Assembly: GCF_019145235.1 (NCBI RefSeq)
Contig: NZ_JAHSTV010000003.1
Location: forward strand, 496,001-560,000
DNA from: Pseudomonas farris
Lineage (GTDB): Bacteria; Pseudomonadota; Gammaproteobacteria; Pseudomonadales; Pseudomonadaceae
DNA: 64,000 nucleotides
Direction: 5' to 3'
Positions within the stretch are counted from its first letter, which is position 1. Each line of letters starts with the position of its first letter. Position numbers and translations under genes: made by a program. This document shows, one piece after another, positions 53,901 to 62,086 of the stretch. Under the pieces are notes generated by a model, which made no database searches, had not been told where the DNA came from, and saw only the letters and a program-made list of their open reading frames with translations.

Positions 53901-55020
53901 CTGGTACGTCGGCAATCGATTGTTGCTGGCTGATCTGGGCCATGGCAAAGAAGTGCGCCTGCTCAGCGTTACCCCTGATAGCGAAGCCGCCTGGTTATTC
54001 GATGTTTCGAGCGGCGAAGTCTATCGTCAGGCGTTCATCGATCCGCAGCGGCTGGAACCTGCATTTGGCGAAGGCTCGCGTTTGCTGCGTGCTGATGCGC
54101 TACCCGCCGCCGAGCGTGAATGGGCGCCCTGGCAGTTTGCCGAGGTGACGGTTGAGGGGGGCGGACTGCGCGGTACCACACTTGAAGGCGTGATACTTGA
54201 GCTGCGTTATCAAGAACCGGCATTGATCACCGGCGTCACCCATGAGTGGGTCATGTCTCAGGAGGGGCGAGCGCACGAAAACCTCAAAGAATTGGCGGAC
54301 AGCCAACCTCATGCGGCACTGCTGTTGGTAGAAGACGTCGGCAGTCTTACATGGTTCGTAGTCGATACCGAACGTGTGATTCGTGTGCCAAAGGCTGCGA
54401 TTCCAGAATCCTTCGAGCTATTGGGAACGCAACAGCAAACCAACGTATTGCTTCATGAAGACAAGAATGGACTGCTGCTGACTTATCCGGGCATGGGGCA
54501 TGCCGGGCCACTCAGTTATGTCTGGCTTAATGCCGAGGTACTGGTCATTGAAGGCCAGATGAAGGTCGGCGATGTTCTGCCGCTGATGCCGGACGATGTC
54601 ACGACCTTGATTCTGCGGATGGGGCAAGGTGCGGTGAGTTACCGCTTGTCGAAGGCTGCCTGGCTGCGGCTTGAGTTGGTCATCCTCGACTGCCGGCATT
54701 CGCTGGGCAATGCGCAAACGATTCCCGGCAAGTTGATCTGGGATCTGGATAATCCTGAAAAGCTGTTGCTAAGCATCGTTCAGGAACATCTGGTGATCAT
54801 TGACCCGGACAGCGGGCACAGTGTGATTTTTCGTGAAGTGTATGCGACGGATGTCACCTTGCGTGGCGAAGCTTTGCTCGGGTTCGAAGGGCATCGACCT
54901 TATGCCGTTTCGACACTGGTGCAGAGGCTGGTCGCTCGGCAGAGCATGCATGACAGTGCAACGCTGGGTGAACTTCTAACGGTATCGACTACTGAGTGGG
55001 AAAGCAGTCTGGTGGGATAG
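47935..55020 (+). CDS. Giant lymphostatin-like toxin: GT44 glycosyltransferase, YopT-like protease triad, pore-like segment
   Basis: A 2361-residue protein without a signal peptide. Residues about 125-520 match the glycosyltransferase domain of large clostridial toxins (TcdA/TcdB): W132 in LHFVWLGG and the D-V-D metal motif at 315-317 in GGIYNDVDFLPPL. Residues about 845-980 carry a C58 (YopT)-type triad: C851 (GGRCYPLALVMAAAL), H938 (NSDNHSMLVA) and D957 (HFYDPNFGVLEF). Residues about 1235-1335 are hydrophobic and Gly/Ala-rich (GAYAAGATIAGAFLGGAAVI), like a Tcd pore region. The last 900 residues are beta-rich and unassigned. No C80 autoprotease was seen. GGAAG lies 8 bases before the ATG at 47935. 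A host-targeting role is inferred from LifA/Efa1 lymphostatin. Confidence 0.85.
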   Translation: MSESKFSIADGYVDFVGLFNREDLEQALISHKGTDQYDAVFRYYFGCFNVPDSSRLLEPLGLLKQALGALEGGTRRRRAAESEAPMSPGVAGNPDLAEIYNRVEGFETRLYNGLEQLKLPATDVPKNLHFVWLGGGVGEIQRDYINIWKQVMAKEGYGLNVWYDSDGLLVHETNRIIVEAAKADVLSREGQKVTSGHDLADLYEERATALKRQMYMHINQATELGLSADQARMDLLVRGYGQDETILQALRDKNAQVMARLNDEHIRLRDVHELQAFARLGDFYNREMSLRGNLAAASDIVRVLVEYGEGGIYNDVDFLPPLASNMAGIEVNKLEFDARLGILQLLMDHNADWMPGRQNVRSRYADYIERIPATHREALEWFAKSSPTLEQVFVPFKDRSVRPNSLRLAMIDNGESNALIVSHPGSAALEAIIERFEIHQRVLLAVELEADKHKIKYYESNRIYELTEKVLNTDFDIFDQKAGDEDFQATDLCRGISDYFSDGIRPQAQGSIFLTGPGAVRAGLLDFESKHLTPWGADAFRDAVRLRTGFNSATEEDRDHSWKENAGNMEAWLETEQKRWTDGELKARYKGNMAELLKRQSIDFDAGWPVIEGRHVLSADLLQHLADELGEPFMRMMNRSHNGAVTFDKAVPLSFDDRQSILAQSADALPPASLGDPEMQKLSIDELLSGIAKGTVHVTQLSPLQRLLLAALTGAQALDNQSFDAARPQLENLANSLSELGTAGRYAKIEHALYQRQAPAFLAGLASPADHPPAHSETALGLKKNALEQPLTLRQWGKHVARIQQVAKLEFRDQVAERVGVVMGGIEAATTKLVPQDLMLHGTGDALGGRCYPLALVMAAALSEGKAATNTLRERFYLGVIEPETSDSAIFLHSLEALRGVQISEVGSALARSDLNQVVDILSTRTITSTLMLNSDNHSMLVAKTIEGEHSTYHFYDPNFGVLEFDQPAAFRLALEQFFLEQKMAGPYAAYGDTAHPTFDLIELEGARVSEVALPGAIRVSQLLQPGTLPGESRRPVRPRLASARGQSLMSNSRLGSCLLELDGHWWGQQIEQVTSRLRQQNQLAPQLVPLFETLEVMPDGAYRMSLINPENPEHLVRITTDDHRLLRIKNYLSERFSALANKSSVPGDLVDPTDVGSVHTLNAGFAIQALMNALRGQEGPDKSLTMAVRLHAYVNYAQLVHGNVADVAGLVGLVRQALAEEKLIARTVAPVVKAAVGPSVGEATGGLLQLANVGFDIYQLATAENDVERAQFGTQLAFDSASLVLSVGAYAAGATIAGAFLGGAAVILGGLAVGLAAVVKGFATIAEEAKQVGLFFDEIEKAHRQGYRFDGALAAWVPHSSLIVQALDLAAGKLLLDSPKLYPLRDHFGVPTFDGDYERAINIRRELDLPSQIKFTPPTGQIIVLPCTPQTCYSYEYKALPFATLRHDPGFDTARRLEKKKTDGGWLFLFSFYSFPSEYILYRLFPVYTPTVIDVLLDAVERSLVIPVLPPAWHGKVAYRIQGAGKQCALVLNPGVSLTLESPSITTSRWVLEASWANESDVVLEGAAGLQIGTVKVEFKGRGLHDVLIRIANNQLFQLDRGKRQMNLVEQDVPSGMDRQTLQEHLKGLAQEHRLVMPYTPVHHYLIPYEKPSEPRHTTAWYDAKEERFLYIRSKDVLAADEALLGAVAGGYGYFYEPQGFVIWQVDAVTGLLSYRYRILPKDTGATIKSIEADAQGVIHVVQEIAREDQTSDVLVYVIHDGQLLLSSVTRDMDPGLESVFSASDTLADWSQVLGSYYVLRPVIDDDDVSNVDWQPAPFVSVCWKFEANARDMAWVRDSDHLIIRPSPRRHRGRGWADSIKNMTDLTLLTPADGSDVFVIYDRLRQQLCRKQRTLVEGKGQWSETWRQPANLQNVEAVQGGYLALTSEGLFFNLTPQGYLTLGGLGESWLKNRMHWWSALEPLARQYAAESFALVGLSNFNDNAKLCAWYVGNRLLLADLGHGKEVRLLSVTPDSEAAWLFDVSSGEVYRQAFIDPQRLEPAFGEGSRLLRADALPAAEREWAPWQFAEVTVEGGGLRGTTLEGVILELRYQEPALITGVTHEWVMSQEGRAHENLKELADSQPHAALLLVEDVGSLTWFVVDTERVIRVPKAAIPESFELLGTQQQTNVLLHEDKNGLLLTYPGMGHAGPLSYVWLNAEVLVIEGQMKVGDVLPLMPDDVTTLILRMGQGAVSYRLSKAAWLRLELVILDCRHSLGNAQTIPGKLIWDLDNPEKLLLSIVQEHLVIIDPDSGHSVIFREVYATDVTLRGEALLGFEGHRPYAVSTLVQRLVARQSMHDSATLGELLTVSTTEWESSLVG

Positions 55021-55042
55021 TCTTGAGCTCGCACCGATAAAG

Positions 55043-55075
55043 AAGGCCGCGAAAGATTCTGTTCGCGGCCTTTTA
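55043..55075. terminator. Bidirectional terminator between the giant toxin gene and marC
   Basis: A perfect 11-bp stem, AAGGCCGCGAA (55043-55053) with TTCGCGGCCTT (55062-55072), is followed by TTTT on the plus strand. On the minus strand the tail is CTTCTTTAT, so it can also end the marC transcript. Confidence 0.9.
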
Positions 55076-55090
55076 CTTTCGTCAGTGACT

Positions 55091-55687
55091 TCAGGGCACC
55101 AGATAGCCCTTCACCCCGGTAAAAATAATCTGCGCCGCCAGCGCGCACACGAACAACCCCATCAACCGACTGACAATCTGCAAGCCCTGATCGCCGAGAA
55201 TCCGTTCTATCCGGTTGGACAAGTAAAGCACCACGCCGACCGTGAAACTGGCCAGGGCAATACTGAGAATGGCCGTCAGCTTGTCATCCCAATGGGGCTG
55301 GCTGACGCCCATCACTAACAGAGCACCGATGGTGCCGGGGCCGACGGTCAATGGAATGGTCAGCGGGACGATGGTCACGTCCTGCTGCACATTGTCGGTC
55401 TGCACCGCCGATTTGCCTTGAGCCATGCCCAGCGCCGAGATGAACAACACGCTACCGGCGCCAATGCGGAAGGCGTCCACGGTGATGCCGAAGACATTGA
55501 AAATTACCCGACCGAAGAGGTACAGCAAGACGCTCGAAACCAGCGTGGCAGTTGCCACTTTCCAGGCCAGGCGTCGTTGCTCCTTGCGCGAATAGCCGCG
55601 GGTCAGGCTGATGAAACAGGACAACACGAAGAACGGGCTGTAGAGCACCAGCATCTTCAGGTAAACGCTGAACAACACGTGGAGCAT
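55091..55687 (-). CDS. MarC family (UPF0056) integral membrane protein
   Basis: A 198-residue inner-membrane protein with six predicted helices. YSPFFVLSCFISLTRGYSRK at the N-terminus, ALGMAQGKSAVQ and VPLTIPLTVGPGTIGALLVM are MarC signatures. Despite its name, MarC is not involved in antibiotic resistance; its role is unknown. It lies downstream of retS in the same direction with a 64-base gap, and convergent with the giant toxin gene across a shared terminator. Confidence 0.9.
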   Translation of the reverse strand: MLHVLFSVYLKMLVLYSPFFVLSCFISLTRGYSRKEQRRLAWKVATATLVSSVLLYLFGRVIFNVFGITVDAFRIGAGSVLFISALGMAQGKSAVQTDNVQQDVTIVPLTIPLTVGPGTIGALLVMGVSQPHWDDKLTAILSIALASFTVGVVLYLSNRIERILGDQGLQIVSRLMGLFVCALAAQIIFTGVKGYLVP

Positions 55688-55751
55688 GGTGCAAGCTCAC
55701 TGGCGAGGGAAGTCGAGGGGGAGTCTATCAGGCGCTGCGGGGGCTGTCGGC

Positions 55752-58529
55752 TCAGGAGGTCTGAACCGCTGCACGGTTCTGCTGATCACGCTGGGCAACC
55801 CAATGCTCGATCAGGTCGCGCAACTGCGACAGCTCGACCGGTTTGGCCATGTGCCCGTCCATGCCCGCCTGGCGCGCGCGCTCTTTGTGCTCGGCGAGGA
55901 TGTGTGCGGTCAACGCTACCACGGGGGTGCGAATCCGCTGGTTGCCGACTTCCCAGGCACGTAGCTGCTGGGTGGCGGAGAAACCGTCGAGAATGGGCAT
56001 TTCACAGTCCATCAGTACCAGGTCGTAGCGCTGGGCTTTCATTGCCTGCAAGGCTTCTTCACCATTGCTGGCGGTGTCCGGTTGCAGGTTGAGCTTGCCC
56101 AGCATGCCGCGTATGACCTTGGTCGAGATGCTGTTGTCTTCGGCCACCAGGATGCGGAAATCGCTGGGCACCTTGACCGGAAGGGTCGGGCCGGTGGGCA
56201 GCTGCTGTGAAACGGAAAGGCCTTTGTTGCGCTGGTTCAGCTCGTCCGCCAGCGTGGTCTTGAGGGTATAGCCGGCCACCGGTTTGGCGAGAATGCGTTT
56301 GATCCCGGCATTGCGCGCGATGATCTTGCTCGGGGCATTGCTGATGCCGGTGAGCATGATCAGCAGAATGTCATGGTTCAGGCTCGGGTCTTCCTTGATC
56401 TTGGCGGCCAGTTGCATGCCGGTCATGCCGGGCATGTTCTGGTCCAGCAGGACCACGTCGAAATAATCGCGCAGATGGGCCTTGGTGCGCAGCAGCGCCA
56501 GGGCCTCCTTGCCGGATGGCACGGCGCTGACATTCAAGCCCCAGGCGCTGCACTGCTGCACCAGCACCTTGCGACAGGTGTCGTTGTCGTCCACGACCAG
56601 TACGCGTGCGCCTTGCAGCGGGCTGTCCAGGTCCGACGTCGGATGTTCGAGACGGTCCGGGTCCAGTGGCAGGGTCAGCCACAATGTGCTGCCCTGGTTG
56701 GCTCCGCTCTTGATGCCGAACTCACCCTGCATCAAACGGATCAGCTGACGGGCGATGACCAGCCCAAGATTGCCCCCCAGGCTGGTAGCCGAGAGAAAAT
56801 GCTTGCTGTGCAGTTCGGCATGCATCAACGCGTCGCGTTCTTCCGCCTCCATGGGCTGGCCGCTGTCCTGCACGGCGATGCGCAGCCGCGGTTTGGCGCT
56901 GCGTTCATCCAGGGCGACGACGATCAGAATCTCGCCTTCGTCGGTTTTCTTCAGGGCGTTTTCCAGCAGGCTCAGCAGGGTCTGGCGCAGGCGTGTCGGA
57001 TCACCACTGATGACGCGTGGTACTTGCGGCTGGATAAAGCTGATCAGCTCGACGTTCTGCTGTTCAGCCTTGGCGCGGAAGATGCTCAGGCAGTCTTCGA
57101 TCAGGGCGTTGAGGTCGAACTGCACGTCGTCCAGTTCGATCTGTCCGGACTCGAGTTTGGAGATGTCGAGAATTTCGTTGATCAGTGTCAGCAACTCGTT
57201 GCCGGCGCTGTGGATGGTCTGCACATAGTCGCGCTGCTTGACCGACAGCGGTGTGCCCAGCAGAAGTTCGGTCATGCCCAGCACGCCATTCATCGGGGTG
57301 CGGATTTCATGGCTGATCTTCGCCAGAAATTCGGCTTTGGCGTTGATCTCGGCGTTGCTGGCGGCCAGATCGCGACTGACGCTGAAACGGTCTTCGGTGA
57401 TGCTGCGCTGTCGCTCGCCCAAGGCAATACTCATCAACAGGCCACTGATACAGATAAACACCAGCAGAATAATGATCAGGCCTTGCGGAGCGACAAGGGT
57501 CAGCCCCTGCAGTGCCGGCAGGATAATCAATGTGCCGAGGTTGAATACCACCATGGCCGCCACGAACAGGCGCGCCGGGCGATAACCTTTTTGCCAGTGA
57601 TGGGCACCGACGAACAACATACTCAGGCCGGCCAGGGCAACCAGGGCGTAGGTGATGAGGTTCAGCGGCAGCGTGTTGACGAACAACAACAGCAGGCCGC
57701 AGGCCACGATGAACAGGATATCCCCCAGCAGCAGCTTGTTTAGCGGGTGTGGGCCGAGCGGGGCGAAGAAACGGTAGGCGAACATCAGGCCGCAAGGCGC
57801 GGTCATCAGCAAGGCGAGGTAGGCACCGGGTGTTTGCACGGCGGACCAGTTCGGCAACCATGGCCGGGCCAGGTTCAGCAGCAACACCAGACTGAGCAGC
57901 AACAATCCTTCGCACGCCGCCAGCCAGAGGCTGCTGCGTGAGCGGGTGTAGATGTAACGGGTCAGGTTATGCAGGATCAGCATCCCGAGGCAGCCAAAGA
58001 GCAGGCCGTAGATCAGCGTCAGGTTCTGAGTGGCCGCGGTCATGACCGCCGATTGCAGGGTGATATAAGGCCGCAACTGGTGTTCGGAGACCAACCGCAA
58101 GTAGACGTCGAGGGTTTTGTCGCTTTGTGGCAGCGGCAACATGAAGTCGCTGCTGGGGAGGGGGCGCGTAGTCTGGAGTTGCCCGCCACCGGTATTCAAT
58201 TGATCGATCAACTGGTCGCCGTCGAGCACATACAGATTGAGGTGCGACAGGTCCGGTGCAAACACTCGCAGCAACTGTTCATGCTTGCCGGGCGCGAGCC
58301 TGAAACGCAGCCATAGCGCACCCTCGGGCGCGGCCGCGGTGAGGCGCTCGAGTTCGATGGGGCTGAATTGATTGGTGTAGCGGCTGGAGCGGATGTCGCT
58401 CAGCTGCAGGTCGCCTTGTTCGTCGAGCAATACCGCCCAGCCACTGCCTTGCGCGGCTTGGGCCGGGAGCATGCAGAGCAAGGTCAGCAGAGTGACGGTG
58501 AAGCCTATGGCAATCCTGAGCCAGCGCAC
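55752..58529 (-). CDS. retS: Hybrid sensor histidine kinase RetS
   Basis: A 925-residue hybrid kinase with the RetS layout. Signal peptide (residues 1-25), a periplasmic 7TMR-DISMED2 sensor (about 35-165), seven membrane helices (about 180-385), a kinase core with H407 ([13 protein letters not shown]) and an ATPase domain, then two receiver domains with D696 ([11 protein letters not shown]) and D841 ([11 protein letters not shown]). In P. aeruginosa RetS binds GacS and blocks its signalling, lowering RsmY/RsmZ and favouring acute over chronic functions. The position next to purD-purH-fis-dusB is the same as there. The start codon is GTG with AGGGA upstream. It could control the effector genes in this window through Gac/Rsm, but that is inference. 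Confidence 0.92.
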   Translation of the reverse strand: MRWLRIAIGFTVTLLTLLCMLPAQAAQGSGWAVLLDEQGDLQLSDIRSSRYTNQFSPIELERLTAAAPEGALWLRFRLAPGKHEQLLRVFAPDLSHLNLYVLDGDQLIDQLNTGGGQLQTTRPLPSSDFMLPLPQSDKTLDVYLRLVSEHQLRPYITLQSAVMTAATQNLTLIYGLLFGCLGMLILHNLTRYIYTRSRSSLWLAACEGLLLLSLVLLLNLARPWLPNWSAVQTPGAYLALLMTAPCGLMFAYRFFAPLGPHPLNKLLLGDILFIVACGLLLLFVNTLPLNLITYALVALAGLSMLFVGAHHWQKGYRPARLFVAAMVVFNLGTLIILPALQGLTLVAPQGLIIILLVFICISGLLMSIALGERQRSITEDRFSVSRDLAASNAEINAKAEFLAKISHEIRTPMNGVLGMTELLLGTPLSVKQRDYVQTIHSAGNELLTLINEILDISKLESGQIELDDVQFDLNALIEDCLSIFRAKAEQQNVELISFIQPQVPRVISGDPTRLRQTLLSLLENALKKTDEGEILIVVALDERSAKPRLRIAVQDSGQPMEAEERDALMHAELHSKHFLSATSLGGNLGLVIARQLIRLMQGEFGIKSGANQGSTLWLTLPLDPDRLEHPTSDLDSPLQGARVLVVDDNDTCRKVLVQQCSAWGLNVSAVPSGKEALALLRTKAHLRDYFDVVLLDQNMPGMTGMQLAAKIKEDPSLNHDILLIMLTGISNAPSKIIARNAGIKRILAKPVAGYTLKTTLADELNQRNKGLSVSQQLPTGPTLPVKVPSDFRILVAEDNSISTKVIRGMLGKLNLQPDTASNGEEALQAMKAQRYDLVLMDCEMPILDGFSATQQLRAWEVGNQRIRTPVVALTAHILAEHKERARQAGMDGHMAKPVELSQLRDLIEHWVAQRDQQNRAAVQTS

Positions 58530-58628
58530 GGCGAAATCCCTTCGTAGGTTAATGCCAAAGTATAACTATGCGCGGCGCCGGAATAGTCAGGCAAGGGCCG
58601 CAAGCCCTTGCCTGGCCGAATGGATGGC

Positions 58629-59924
58629 TTATTCCTGATTTTCGCCACGCTCGCGGGCAATGGCGCGGTAGCCAATGTCCTTGCGGTAGAAGCAGCCTTC
58701 CCAGTCGATTTTAGCTGCCAGTTTGTAAGCTTGCTGCTGGGCTGCATCGACACTGGTGCCCATGGCGGTTGCGCACAGCACCCGACCACCGGCGGTCACT
58801 ACCTGACCGTCCTTGAGCGCAGTACCGGCATGGAAGACTTTGCCTTCCAGTGTCGCGGCTGCATCCAGGCCGTTGATCGCAACGCCTTTGGCGTAGTCAC
58901 CCGGGTAACCGCCAGCGGCCAATACGATGCCAACGCTCGGACGTGGATCCCATTGTGCTTCGACCTTGTCCAGCGCTTGCGCCAGGGCTGCTTCGACCAG
59001 CAACACCAGGCTCGACTGCAAACGCAGCATCACCGGTTGGGTCTCAGGATCGCCGAAACGGCAGTTGAATTCGATAACTTTTGGATTCCCCGCCTTGTCG
59101 ATCATCAGGCCGGCATAGAGGAAGCCGGTGTAGACGTTACCTTCCTCGGCCATGCCACGCACGGTCGGCCAGATCACCAGGTCCATGACCCGCTGATGGA
59201 CTTCAGCCGTGACGACCGGTGCCGGGGAGTAAGCGCCCATGCCTCCGGTGTTCGGGCCGGTGTCGCCGTCGCCGACGCGTTTGTGGTCCTGGCTGGTGGC
59301 CATTGGCAATACGTTCTTGCCGTCGACCATGACAATGAAGCTGGCTTCTTCGCCGTCCAGGAACTCTTCGATCACCACGCGGGAACCGGCATCGCCAAAT
59401 GCGTTGCCTGCGAGCATGTCGCGCACCGCGTCTTCGGCTTCGCTCAGGGTCATGGCCACGATCACGCCTTTACCGGCGGCCAGGCCATCGGCCTTGATCA
59501 CGATCGGTGCGCCTTTTTCACGCAGATAAGCCAGGGCTGGCTCGATCTCGGTGAAGTTCTGGTAGTCGGCAGTCGGGATCTTGTGGCGAGCCAGGAAGTC
59601 CTTGGTAAAGGCTTTCGAACCTTCCAGCTGAGCAGCGCCCGCGGTCGGACCAAAGCAATCCAGGCCACGGGAGCGGAACAGATCGACGACACCGGCGACC
59701 AGCGGTACTTCCGGGCCGACGATGGTCAGGGAAACATTTTTCTCGGCAAAGTCAGCCAACTGCTCAAGAGCCAGCACGTCGATAGCGACGTTCTCGCACT
59801 TGGCTTCAATGGCGGTGCCGGCGTTGCCCGGGGCAACGAAAACTTTCTGCACGCGCGGATCCTGAGCCACTTTCCAGGCCAGGGCGTGTTCACGGCCACC
59901 GCTGCCAATGATCAAAACATTCAT
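58629..59924 (-). CDS. purD: Phosphoribosylamine-glycine ligase
   Basis: A 431-residue ATP-grasp enzyme for the second step of purine synthesis, joining glycine to phosphoribosylamine. MNVLIIGSGGREHALAWKVA is the N-terminal signature, IVIKADGLAAGKGVIVAMTL the ATP-grasp loop, and VIEFNCRFGDPETQPVMLRL the metal-binding end. It lies between purH (REP pair in the gap) and retS, all leftward. Confidence 0.97.
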   Translation of the reverse strand: MNVLIIGSGGREHALAWKVAQDPRVQKVFVAPGNAGTAIEAKCENVAIDVLALEQLADFAEKNVSLTIVGPEVPLVAGVVDLFRSRGLDCFGPTAGAAQLEGSKAFTKDFLARHKIPTADYQNFTEIEPALAYLREKGAPIVIKADGLAAGKGVIVAMTLSEAEDAVRDMLAGNAFGDAGSRVVIEEFLDGEEASFIVMVDGKNVLPMATSQDHKRVGDGDTGPNTGGMGAYSPAPVVTAEVHQRVMDLVIWPTVRGMAEEGNVYTGFLYAGLMIDKAGNPKVIEFNCRFGDPETQPVMLRLQSSLVLLVEAALAQALDKVEAQWDPRPSVGIVLAAGGYPGDYAKGVAINGLDAAATLEGKVFHAGTALKDGQVVTAGGRVLCATAMGTSVDAAQQQAYKLAAKIDWEGCFYRKDIGYRAIARERGENQE

Positions 59925-59973
59925 TTCAAAAACCTCGGATGACGCTAATTCTGGATAGCACCGTTGGTGCTTT

Positions 59974-60064
59974 GTGTGGGAGCGGGCTTGCTCGCGAAAG
60001 CGGTCTGTCAGTCACATCTATGGTGGATGTGCCGCCGTCTTCGCGAGCAAGCCCGCTCCCACAT
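59974..60064. repeat. REP pair (inverted) between purH and purD
   Basis: Inverted REP pair in the 152-base purH-purD gap, the only one in the right-hand core block of this window. Confidence 0.9.
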
Positions 60065-60076
60065 TCGATCGTCGTA

Positions 60077-61684
60077 TCAGTGACGGAAGTGGCGCATGCC
60101 GGTGAAGACCATGGCGATGCCGGCTTCATCAGCTGCAGCAATCACTTCGTTATCACGCATCGAGCCACCTGGCTGGATCACCGCAGTGATACCGACCTTG
60201 GCCGCATTGTCCAGACCATCGCGGAACGGGAAAAAGGCGTCGGAGGCCATCACCGAGCCTGCTACCTGCAAACCGGCGTGTTCAGCCTTGATCGCGGCGA
60301 TACGAGCGGAGTTCACGCGGCTCATCTGGCCGGCGCCGACACCAATGGTCTGACGGTTCTTGGCGTAGACGATGGCGTTGGACTTCACGTACTTGGCGAC
60401 TTTCCAGGCGAAGATCAGGTCGTTGATTTCCTGTTCGGTCGGCGCGCGTTTGGTTACCACTTTCAGGTCTTCGCTGCCGATCATGCCAATGTCGCGGCTC
60501 TGTACCAGCAAACCGCCATTGACGCGCTTGTAGTCCCAGGCCGGAGCGCGATCAGCCGACCACTCGCCGCAGGCCAGCAGGCGTACGTTGGCTTTTGCAG
60601 CCACGATCGCGCGGGCTTCTGCGCTGACGGACGGGGCGATGATCACTTCGACGAACTGACGCTCGACGATGGCCTTGGCGGTTTCAGCATCCAGTTCGCG
60701 GTTGAACGCGATGATGCCGCCGAACGCCGATTCGGTGTCGGTGGCGTAGGCCAGTTCATAGGCCTGACGAATGCCGCCTTCCGCGTCCGGGCTCACGGCC
60801 ACGCCGCACGGGTTGGCGTGCTTGACGATCACGCAGGCTGGCTTGACGAAGCTCTTCACACATTCCAGCGCAGCGTCGGTGTCGGCCACGTTGTTGAACG
60901 ACAACTCTTTGCCTTGCAGTTGGGTCGCGGTGGCGATGCCGACTTCGGCAGGCTTGGCTTCAACGTAGAACGCCGCGCTCTGGTGCGGGTTCTCGCCGTA
61001 GCGCATTTCCTGAGCCTTGATGAACTGGCTGTTGAAGGTGCGCGGGAATTCGCTGCGGCCGGAGGTCGAGAGGGTTTCAGCCGCCTGGTTCACGGTGCCC
61101 ATGTAATTGGCAATCATGCCGTCATAGGCGGCAGTGTGTTCGAAGGCCTTGAGCATCAGGTCGAAACGCTGAGCGTAGGTCAGGCCGCCGGCCTTGAGGC
61201 TTTCCAGGACGTTGGCGTAATCACTGGCATTCACCACGATGGCCACATCTTTGTGGTTCTTGGCTGCCGAACGGACCATGGTCGGGCCGCCGATGTCGAT
61301 GTTTTCGATGGCGGTCGGCAGGTCGCAGCCTGGCTTGTTGATGGTGGCTTCGAACGGGTACAGGTTGACCGCAACCAGATCGATCGGCTTGATGCCGTGC
61401 TCGTTCATGATGGCGTCGTCGATACCGCGACGACCGAGGATCCCGCCGTGGATTTTCGGGTGCAGGGTTTTTACCCGACCGTCCATCATTTCTGCGAAAC
61501 CGGTGTAATCCGCGACTTCCACTGCGGCAACGCCGTTGTCGCGCAGCAGCTTGAACGTCCCGCCGGTGGAGAGGATCTCGACGCCCAGGGCTTCGAGCTC
61601 CTTGGCGAATTCAAGGATCCCGGTCTTGTCGGAAACGCTGATCAAGGCGCGGCGGATCGGCAGGCGGGTAGTCTGGTCGGTCAT
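60077..61684 (-). CDS. purH: Bifunctional AICAR formyltransferase / IMP cyclohydrolase
   Basis: A 535-residue enzyme for the last two steps of IMP synthesis. The N-terminal IMP cyclohydrolase/MGS-like domain (1-200; [40 protein letters not shown]) is followed by the AICAR transformylase domain ([14 protein letters not shown] with the catalytic K-H, and [20 protein letters not shown]). The ATG at 61684 ([10 protein letters not shown]) is the family start; the longer open frame to 61717 lies in the terminator after fis. An 81-base gap with that terminator separates it from fis. Confidence 0.97.
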   Translation of the reverse strand: MTDQTTRLPIRRALISVSDKTGILEFAKELEALGVEILSTGGTFKLLRDNGVAAVEVADYTGFAEMMDGRVKTLHPKIHGGILGRRGIDDAIMNEHGIKPIDLVAVNLYPFEATINKPGCDLPTAIENIDIGGPTMVRSAAKNHKDVAIVVNASDYANVLESLKAGGLTYAQRFDLMLKAFEHTAAYDGMIANYMGTVNQAAETLSTSGRSEFPRTFNSQFIKAQEMRYGENPHQSAAFYVEAKPAEVGIATATQLQGKELSFNNVADTDAALECVKSFVKPACVIVKHANPCGVAVSPDAEGGIRQAYELAYATDTESAFGGIIAFNRELDAETAKAIVERQFVEVIIAPSVSAEARAIVAAKANVRLLACGEWSADRAPAWDYKRVNGGLLVQSRDIGMIGSEDLKVVTKRAPTEQEINDLIFAWKVAKYVKSNAIVYAKNRQTIGVGAGQMSRVNSARIAAIKAEHAGLQVAGSVMASDAFFPFRDGLDNAAKVGITAVIQPGGSMRDNEVIAAADEAGIAMVFTGMRHFRH

Positions 61685-61715
61685 TTCAATTTCCATCAAA
61701 AGCAAAGGAGTCAGC

Positions 61716-61748
61716 AAAAAAGGCGACCGATTTTACGCGGGCGCCTTT
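61716..61748 (-). terminator. Rho-independent terminator after fis
   Basis: On the minus strand, AAAGGCG-C-CCG and CGG-T-CGCCTTT form a stem around CGTAAAAT, followed by a run of six or more T. It separates the dusB-fis transcript from purH. Confidence 0.82.
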
Positions 61749-61765
61749 CTGGTTTGATTGAATGC

Positions 61766-62086
61766 TTACAGCAAATCGTACTGCTTGAGTTTCTTGCGCA
61801 GGGTGCCCCGGTTCAGCCCGAGCAGCTCACTGGCCTTGGTCTGGTTGCCCTTGACGTAGTTCATCACGCATTCGAGCAGGGGAGCCTCGACTTCGGAGAG
61901 CACCAGGTTGTACACATCCGTGACGGCAGCGCCCTCAAGGTGGGCGAAATAATTGTGCAGCGCCTTCTCGACACTCCCGCGAAGGGTCTGACCTTCTTCG
62001 CTCGGCGTGTTGAGGTGCTGTTTCAAATTCACGTTGTCGCTCACGGGTGTTGTTCCACTCACTAAAGTCTCGGTCATCATCGTCAT
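61766..62086 (-). CDS. fis: DNA-binding protein Fis
   Basis: A 106-residue nucleoid protein. The C-terminal helix-turn-helix, [20 protein letters not shown] then KKLKQYDLL, is almost identical to Fis of other gammaproteobacteria; the beta-hairpin arm and core lie at about 40-75. The ATG at 62086 ([14 protein letters not shown]) overlaps the dusB stop (ATGA), the conserved dusB-fis coupling. Fis bends DNA and controls rRNA and growth-phase genes. Confidence 0.96.
   Translation of the reverse strand: MTMMTETLVSGTTPVSDNVNLKQHLNTPSEEGQTLRGSVEKALHNYFAHLEGAAVTDVYNLVLSEVEAPLLECVMNYVKGNQTKASELLGLNRGTLRKKLKQYDLL

Noticed and set aside
59939..62065. A plus-strand open frame of about 700 codons opposite purH
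   Set aside because: It is antisense to a fully conserved purH, has no recognisable domain and begins in a REP. High-G+C codon bias gives such frames; the same holds for the long frames opposite ureC (19148-20707), urtA (28262-29431) and oprC (35318-37024).
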